Notes under the pieces: generated by a model | Told to the model about the DNA's origin: nothing | The model's database searches: none | Seen by the model: only the letters and a program-made list of their open reading frames with translations | Source: Herbidospora mongoliensis | Lineage (GTDB): Bacteria > Actinomycetota > Actinomycetes > Streptosporangiales > Streptosporangiaceae | Assembly: GCF_001570545.1 (NCBI RefSeq) | Contig: NZ_BBXD01000017.1 | Coordinates: 186,001-250,000 of the forward strand | Direction: 5' to 3' | Length of the DNA stretch: 64,000 bases | In this document: one piece after another, positions 60,540 to 64,000 of the stretch | Layout of the letters: every line of letters starts with the position of its first letter | How positions within the stretch are numbered: position 1 is the stretch's first letter | Translations under genes and position numbers: made by a program

Positions 60540-62417
60540 CTACGGGGCCGGGTAATCCGTGATGTACACCGGCGCGCCGACCTTCGTCATGTCGGCCGCC
60601 TCGCCCACGCCGTTGACGACGTGGTCGATGATGCCGGCGCTGAGGTTGACGGTCATGATGTGGTGCAGCTTGACGCCCGGCGTCTCCGGAACCTCGAAGC
60701 CGTTCTCGGTGTGAATCTGCGGGTTGTTCTGGTTGAAGACGTAGACGCCACCGCCGTAGAGGAGGTGCCTCTTCACGTGCCGGCCCACCTTGTAGCCGGC
60801 GTAGCCCTCGACGTCGCCGTCCATCCAGTCGGCCTGGGTCGGCGGGTCGTACGGCAGCTCGTTCTGATAGAGGATCGTCACGCCGTCCTCGCCGTTCCAG
60901 ATGGTGTTGTGCCGCTGGAAGTGCTCGACGAACAGGCCGGTCGCGGTCACGTGGTCGCCGTTGATGATGGCGCCGTTGCGGCCGTCGTTGGTGTTCCACC
61001 GCTGGGTGTCGGTGAAGCCCTCGACACCGTGGTCGGCGCGCCACACCCAGGTGTGGTCGATGAGCACGTGGTCGCTGTTGACCTCGAGGGCGGTGTTGGT
61101 CCTGCCGATGTGCGGTCCGCCGACGCGGAAGTACACGTCGGACAGGGTGATCGGGTTGTCCGCCGTGCTGTGGCTGCGCTTGTCCTTCTTGCCCACCCTC
61201 AGCAGGACCTGCGACTTCTTGAGGCCCGCGTCGATGGTCACACCGGCGACGATCACGCCGGGGACGCTGTCGACGTCGAGCGGGGTCGAGGCGTTGACAG
61301 CGGTGAGCGTGGCGTGCCCGATGCCGAGGACGACCGTGTCCGGGCGCTCGATGTCGATGCTCTTCTCGATGTCGTACACGCCGGGCGTGAACAGCAGGTG
61401 CTTGCCGCTCTCCAGCGCCTCGTTGATGGTCTTCACCGAGTCCGACGGCTTCGCAATGAAGAAGTCGCTGATCGGCAGCGTGCGACCCGGGGTCAGGCCG
61501 TTGGCCCACGTGATGCCGCGTGAGTCCTTCTGGACGGCGGGTACGCGGACGTTGTAATCGCCCTCCGCGTCGACGAACAGGTAGGGCTTCTCCCGGCTGA
61601 CGGGAGTGGTCTCAAGGGTGGTGTACGGAGGGCTCGGGAACCCGGCGTCGTCCGGTGCGCCGACGACGCCCGAGAAGACCTGGTTCCACACCGCGTTCGA
61701 CCAGCCGGCGACCTCGCTGTTGCGGGTCAGCCACTGCTGCTGCGATCCGTTCGTGGTGGACGGCAGCTTGGAGTCGGCGATGAAGCCTCCGCTGGCGTAC
61801 TGCGGGCCGGCGGTGCAGTAGTCCATGAGCGACAGGTTGCCGCCGCTGATGTTGAGACGGCGCAGGGACACCGCCTGGGAGACGGCCCAGAAGTTCGCCG
61901 AACTCCGGCAGCCGTCCTGGCCGGCCGCGTTGACGTTGATCGACAGGTTGGACAGGGTGCGCCAGAAGTTGACGAGCGCGAGGCAGTTGGTGGCGGTCAG
62001 GCAGCGGTTGTAGACCTCGACCTTGCCGTTGATGACGACGTCGGTGGGCGAGGCGCCCAGGCCGGAGACCTCGGTGTAGTAGCCGACCTTGATCTGGAGC
62101 GGCTGCTCCGCGGTGCCGTACGTGCCAGGCTTGAAGAGATACGCGTGGCGCGTGGTGCCCATCTCGTTGTTGACCTGAGCGGCGTGCTTCGCGTCGAGCG
62201 TCGCCTGGATCGAGCTGACGGACATGCTCGGATCGAAGACGGTGACGTTCGGCCCGAGATCAGGGACGCCGGGGGTCGGCGACGCCGCGGTGGCGGGTGT
62301 TCCGGCCGTCATGACGGTGGTCGCGAGGAGGAGACCGAACGCTAACGCCCGACCGATCTGCCGACGACGCGGGCGCCGCGTCGTCACACTCCCGTCGCCG
62401 GGAGGCTTGCTCGTCAT
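60540..62417 (-). CDS. Secreted right-handed beta-helix protein (GH55/pectate-lyase-like)
   Basis: A 625-residue exported protein. The N-terminus RRPRRRQIGRALAFGLLLATTVMTAGTPATA is a long, basic (possibly Tat) signal. Two beta-helix blocks follow: ~60-250 (YLFKPGTYGTAEQPLQIKVGYYTEVSGLG...) and ~320-600 (LLFTPGVYDIEKSIDIERPDTVVLGIG; HVLIDHTWVWRADHG). The doubled helix and spacing resemble GH55 exo-beta-1,3-glucanases, although homologues are often mislabelled adenylyl cyclase. It probably degrades polysaccharide. ATG 62417 has AAAGGACG upstream, with a hairpin and a LacI-type palindrome further up. Confidence 0.8.
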   Translation of the reverse strand: MTSKPPGDGSVTTRRPRRRQIGRALAFGLLLATTVMTAGTPATAASPTPGVPDLGPNVTVFDPSMSVSSIQATLDAKHAAQVNNEMGTTRHAYLFKPGTYGTAEQPLQIKVGYYTEVSGLGASPTDVVINGKVEVYNRCLTATNCLALVNFWRTLSNLSINVNAAGQDGCRSSANFWAVSQAVSLRRLNISGGNLSLMDYCTAGPQYASGGFIADSKLPSTTNGSQQQWLTRNSEVAGWSNAVWNQVFSGVVGAPDDAGFPSPPYTTLETTPVSREKPYLFVDAEGDYNVRVPAVQKDSRGITWANGLTPGRTLPISDFFIAKPSDSVKTINEALESGKHLLFTPGVYDIEKSIDIERPDTVVLGIGHATLTAVNASTPLDVDSVPGVIVAGVTIDAGLKKSQVLLRVGKKDKRSHSTADNPITLSDVYFRVGGPHIGRTNTALEVNSDHVLIDHTWVWRADHGVEGFTDTQRWNTNDGRNGAIINGDHVTATGLFVEHFQRHNTIWNGEDGVTILYQNELPYDPPTQADWMDGDVEGYAGYKVGRHVKRHLLYGGGVYVFNQNNPQIHTENGFEVPETPGVKLHHIMTVNLSAGIIDHVVNGVGEAADMTKVGAPVYITDYPAP

Positions 62418-62431
62418 ACGGTTCGTCCTTT

Positions 62432-62450
62432 CCGCTGCGTGTCGCAGCGG
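62432..62450 (-). promoter_or_regulatory. 5'-leader hairpin adjacent to the Shine-Dalgarno
   Basis: CCGCTGCG / CGCAGCGG with a 3-nt loop. On the minus-strand transcript it ends directly before the AAAGGA Shine-Dalgarno of the beta-helix gene. It could modulate translation or protect the 5' end of the mRNA. Confidence 0.4.
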
Positions 62451-62487
62451 TCATTTGGGGGGTGAGATCCTTCGGCGAGCCGCCAAT

Positions 62488-62499
62488 GAGAGCGCTCTC
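62488..62499. promoter_or_regulatory. LacI-family-type operator palindrome
   Basis: GAGAGCGCTCTC is a perfect 12-bp palindrome with the central GCGC typical of LacI/GalR-family sites (for example CebR-like GGGAGCGCTCCC). It lies about 70-80 bp upstream of the beta-helix gene, as expected for a sugar-controlled polysaccharide-degrading enzyme. No LacI-family gene is in the window. Confidence 0.6.
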
Positions 62500-62549
62500 T
62501 CGAAGGAGGTGCAAGACTTGTATCAAGGACTGAAGGAATTGGTACGTTT

Positions 62550-63176
62550 CTATCGTGTGAACCGGTCCAAGCACAAGTACACGAACCGGGTCTGCGGGGC
62601 GCGTCCTGTGGATCTTTGGAGATCGGTCAGGGCGATCGCGATGAGCCCGTAGGCGAGGACGGCCGATGCCCAGTACGTGCCGTCCGGGCGGGTGCCGAGG
62701 TAGAAGTCCGGCTGGCTGCCCGCGGTGTCGTCCACGGGGAGACCGATCATCTCGAGGGTGGACGGCAGCGCGTCCACGCACTCCACGAGGTGGGCCAGCC
62801 CCAGCAGCCCGCAGATGACGTGGTCGTGCGCGCCCCGCAGCCGGGCGGCCGTCCCGAGCAGCACGGCCGACTCGTGCCGGCGTCCGCGCATCTCGGCGAG
62901 CGCGGCCGCGTGGACCGCCACCGGCGACAGGACCGGGAGTTCCCCGGTCGCCAGCGCGGCGACGTAGGCCGCTCGCAGCGCCTTGTCCGCGCCCGCCAGG
63001 TCGCCTCGCGCCAGGCAGAGCGCGGCTCGTGCGCTGCTGACCAGCGCCCGGGAGTGGTCCGCGGGGAACGCGGTGTCGCCGCGCAGACCCACGACGGCCT
63101 CGGCTCGCTCGACGGCCACCCGCCTCTCACCGACGTGACCCTGCGCCAGGTGGTACGCATCAGCGGCGGCGGGCAC
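62550..63176 (-). pseudogene. Chimeric remnant: SARP/AfsR C-terminal fragment joined to a membrane-protein tail
   Basis: The frame reads ALCLARGDLAGADKALRAAYVAALATGELPVLSPVAVHAAALAEMRG... VLLGTAARLRGAHDH, the C-terminal TPR region of an AfsR-like regulator ending at its usual LLGxAAxLRGxxDH block. It then continues into an unrelated hydrophobic piece (LLGLAHLVECVDALPSTLEMIG... ASAVLAYGLIAIALTD) that I do not recognise. The regulator lacks its DNA-binding and NB-ARC parts, and the upstream 50 bp are shared with the opposite-strand SGNH remnant. Confidence 0.55.
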
Positions 63177-63542
63177 CGGGCGCGCGTGCGGTTCACCGAC
63201 GAGTTCGGGACCGCGCCCTTCACCATCGGCGCGGCGCAGGCGGACCTCACGGCACCGGCAGCGAGCGCGTGCGGACCTTCTCCGGCGCGTCGGCCGTCAC
63301 CGTCCCGGCGGGCGCGCCGATCCTCAGCGATCCGGTCGACCTGCCCCTGCCCGCCCTGACCAAGCTGACCATCAGCCTCTACCTGCCGGGACGCGTGGAG
63401 ACCTGCACCTGCCACGACCTCAGCCTGGAGACCGGCTGGAGGATCCAGGGCAACACTGTCGCCTCCCCCACCTTGCCGCAGGATGCAACGACGCGGGCTA
63501 CCAGGCCTGGCCGACTCCATCGATCTGTCGCTGTTCGCCTGA
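63110..63542 (+). pseudogene. SGNH/GDSL hydrolase remnant
   Basis: TLRQVVRISGGGHRARVRFTDEFG is the N-terminal jelly-roll part of an actinobacterial SGNH hydrolase. After a frameshift near 63255 it continues as RTFSGASAVTVPAGAPILSDPVDLPLPALTKLTISLYLP, then ends with a short out-of-frame C-terminus (NDAGYQA then LADSIDLSLFA, stop 63540-63542). The whole catalytic core between is deleted, so the gene is dead. Confidence 0.7.
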
Positions 63543-63562
63543 AAGAACTACAGGAGGAAACC

Positions 63563-64000
63563 GTGAACGACACCAGGCCCGAACCCGCAGCCCCATTGTT
63601 CTCGGCCCCGCAGCACCGCTGCGCGGAGGCATCTACTTCACCGCCGAATTCATCACCGCGGCAGCCTGGACGGATCCGCCCTACAGCTACACGTACCACT
63701 TCATCAGCAACCTCGGGGTTCGCGGCCCGGCGACCGCGTTCGGGCAGTTCATGTACTCGCCGCTCGCCTGGGTGATGAATACGGGCTTCTTCCTCTTCGG
63801 ACTCGCCGCGCTGACCGGCGTTCTCCTGCTGAGGGGACTGCCCGGCAGACGTTACCGGCCGGCGGTCGCGATGGCGGCCCGGCTGGCGACCGGCGCCGTC
63901 GTCCTGGCGTTCTTCCCAGGATCCGGCGAGGCGGGAGACGGCGCGACCGACTACCACGCGCTGGGCGCTCTCATGGGGTTCATCGGTGGCAACGTGCTCG
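63563..64000 (+). pseudogene. DUF998 membrane protein, apparent N-terminal frameshift, runs off window
   Basis: GTG 63563 with an excellent Shine-Dalgarno (AGGAGGAAACC) starts NDTRPEPAAPLF, but the DUF998 sequence (GGIYFTAEFITAAAWTDPPYSYTYHFISNLGVRGP... AWVMNTGFFLFGLAAL... ALGALMGFIGGNVL) lies in another frame from about 63600 on, open to the window edge. That frame has no own ATG or GTG start near its beginning. Either a real frameshift around 63590-63605 or a sequencing error. Several membrane helices are intact. Confidence 0.65.

Overview
The window is GC-rich (about 70%) actinobacterial chromosome. The gene content fits a mycelial, Streptosporangiales-like soil bacterium: an AfsR/SARP regulator, a DUF5753-type XRE regulator, a DUF574 methyltransferase, a SigE-family ECF sigma factor, a CGNR regulator, secreted FG-GAP and chitinase proteins and a DUF2064 transferase. 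Family placement is an inference from gene content only. I saw no rRNA, tRNA, insertion sequence, prophage or CRISPR array.

Layout. 1-5 kb (-): a GH38 alpha-mannosidase that runs off the left edge, then a two-gene operon of a small helical protein and an NB-ARC/TPR STAND protein. These two carry matching ~23-residue motifs at facing termini, the arrangement of a bacterial amyloid-signalling (BASS/Bell-NLR) pair; it is the most interesting system here. 5-19 kb: MFS exporter fused to a MarR-like domain, ECF sigma operon, VanX-like dipeptidase, secreted FG-GAP protein, SARP regulator, XRE regulator, two methyltransferases, Ppx/GppA phosphatase and a CGNR regulator. 18.9-26.9 kb: a complete-looking pobA-pcaL-pcaB-pcaG-pcaH-pcaJ-pcaI operon (reverse strand, pcaI transcribed first) for 4-hydroxybenzoate/protocatechuate through beta-ketoadipate, facing a regulator made of two fused IclR units. 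No pcaF thiolase is present.

27-43 kb: RecQ helicase, SDR-TetR pair, secreted GH18 chitinase, quinone oxidoreductase, two WD40 proteins, Tex, a P450 that has lost its K-helix, and a map/XRE/HAD locus. 43-53 kb: a cluster of sugar epimerase, two-component system, GT2, DUF2064, methyltransferase, membrane-anchored molybdopterin oxidoreductase and two multispanning GT-C-like proteins. Two of its operons share a promoter-region motif (TTTCGTAAGG followed by CCTCCCCC).

53-56 kb: small stress-type proteins (Rho-N-like, DUF2945, hemerythrin, 2Fe-2S ferredoxin) mixed with a graveyard of broken genes. 56.5-60.5 kb: an iron-siderophore ABC importer operon under a near-perfect DtxR/IdeR box. 60.5-62.4 kb: a secreted beta-helix protein behind a LacI-type palindrome. 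62.5-64 kb: remnants of a SARP regulator, an SGNH hydrolase and a DUF998 membrane protein with an apparent frameshift near its start.
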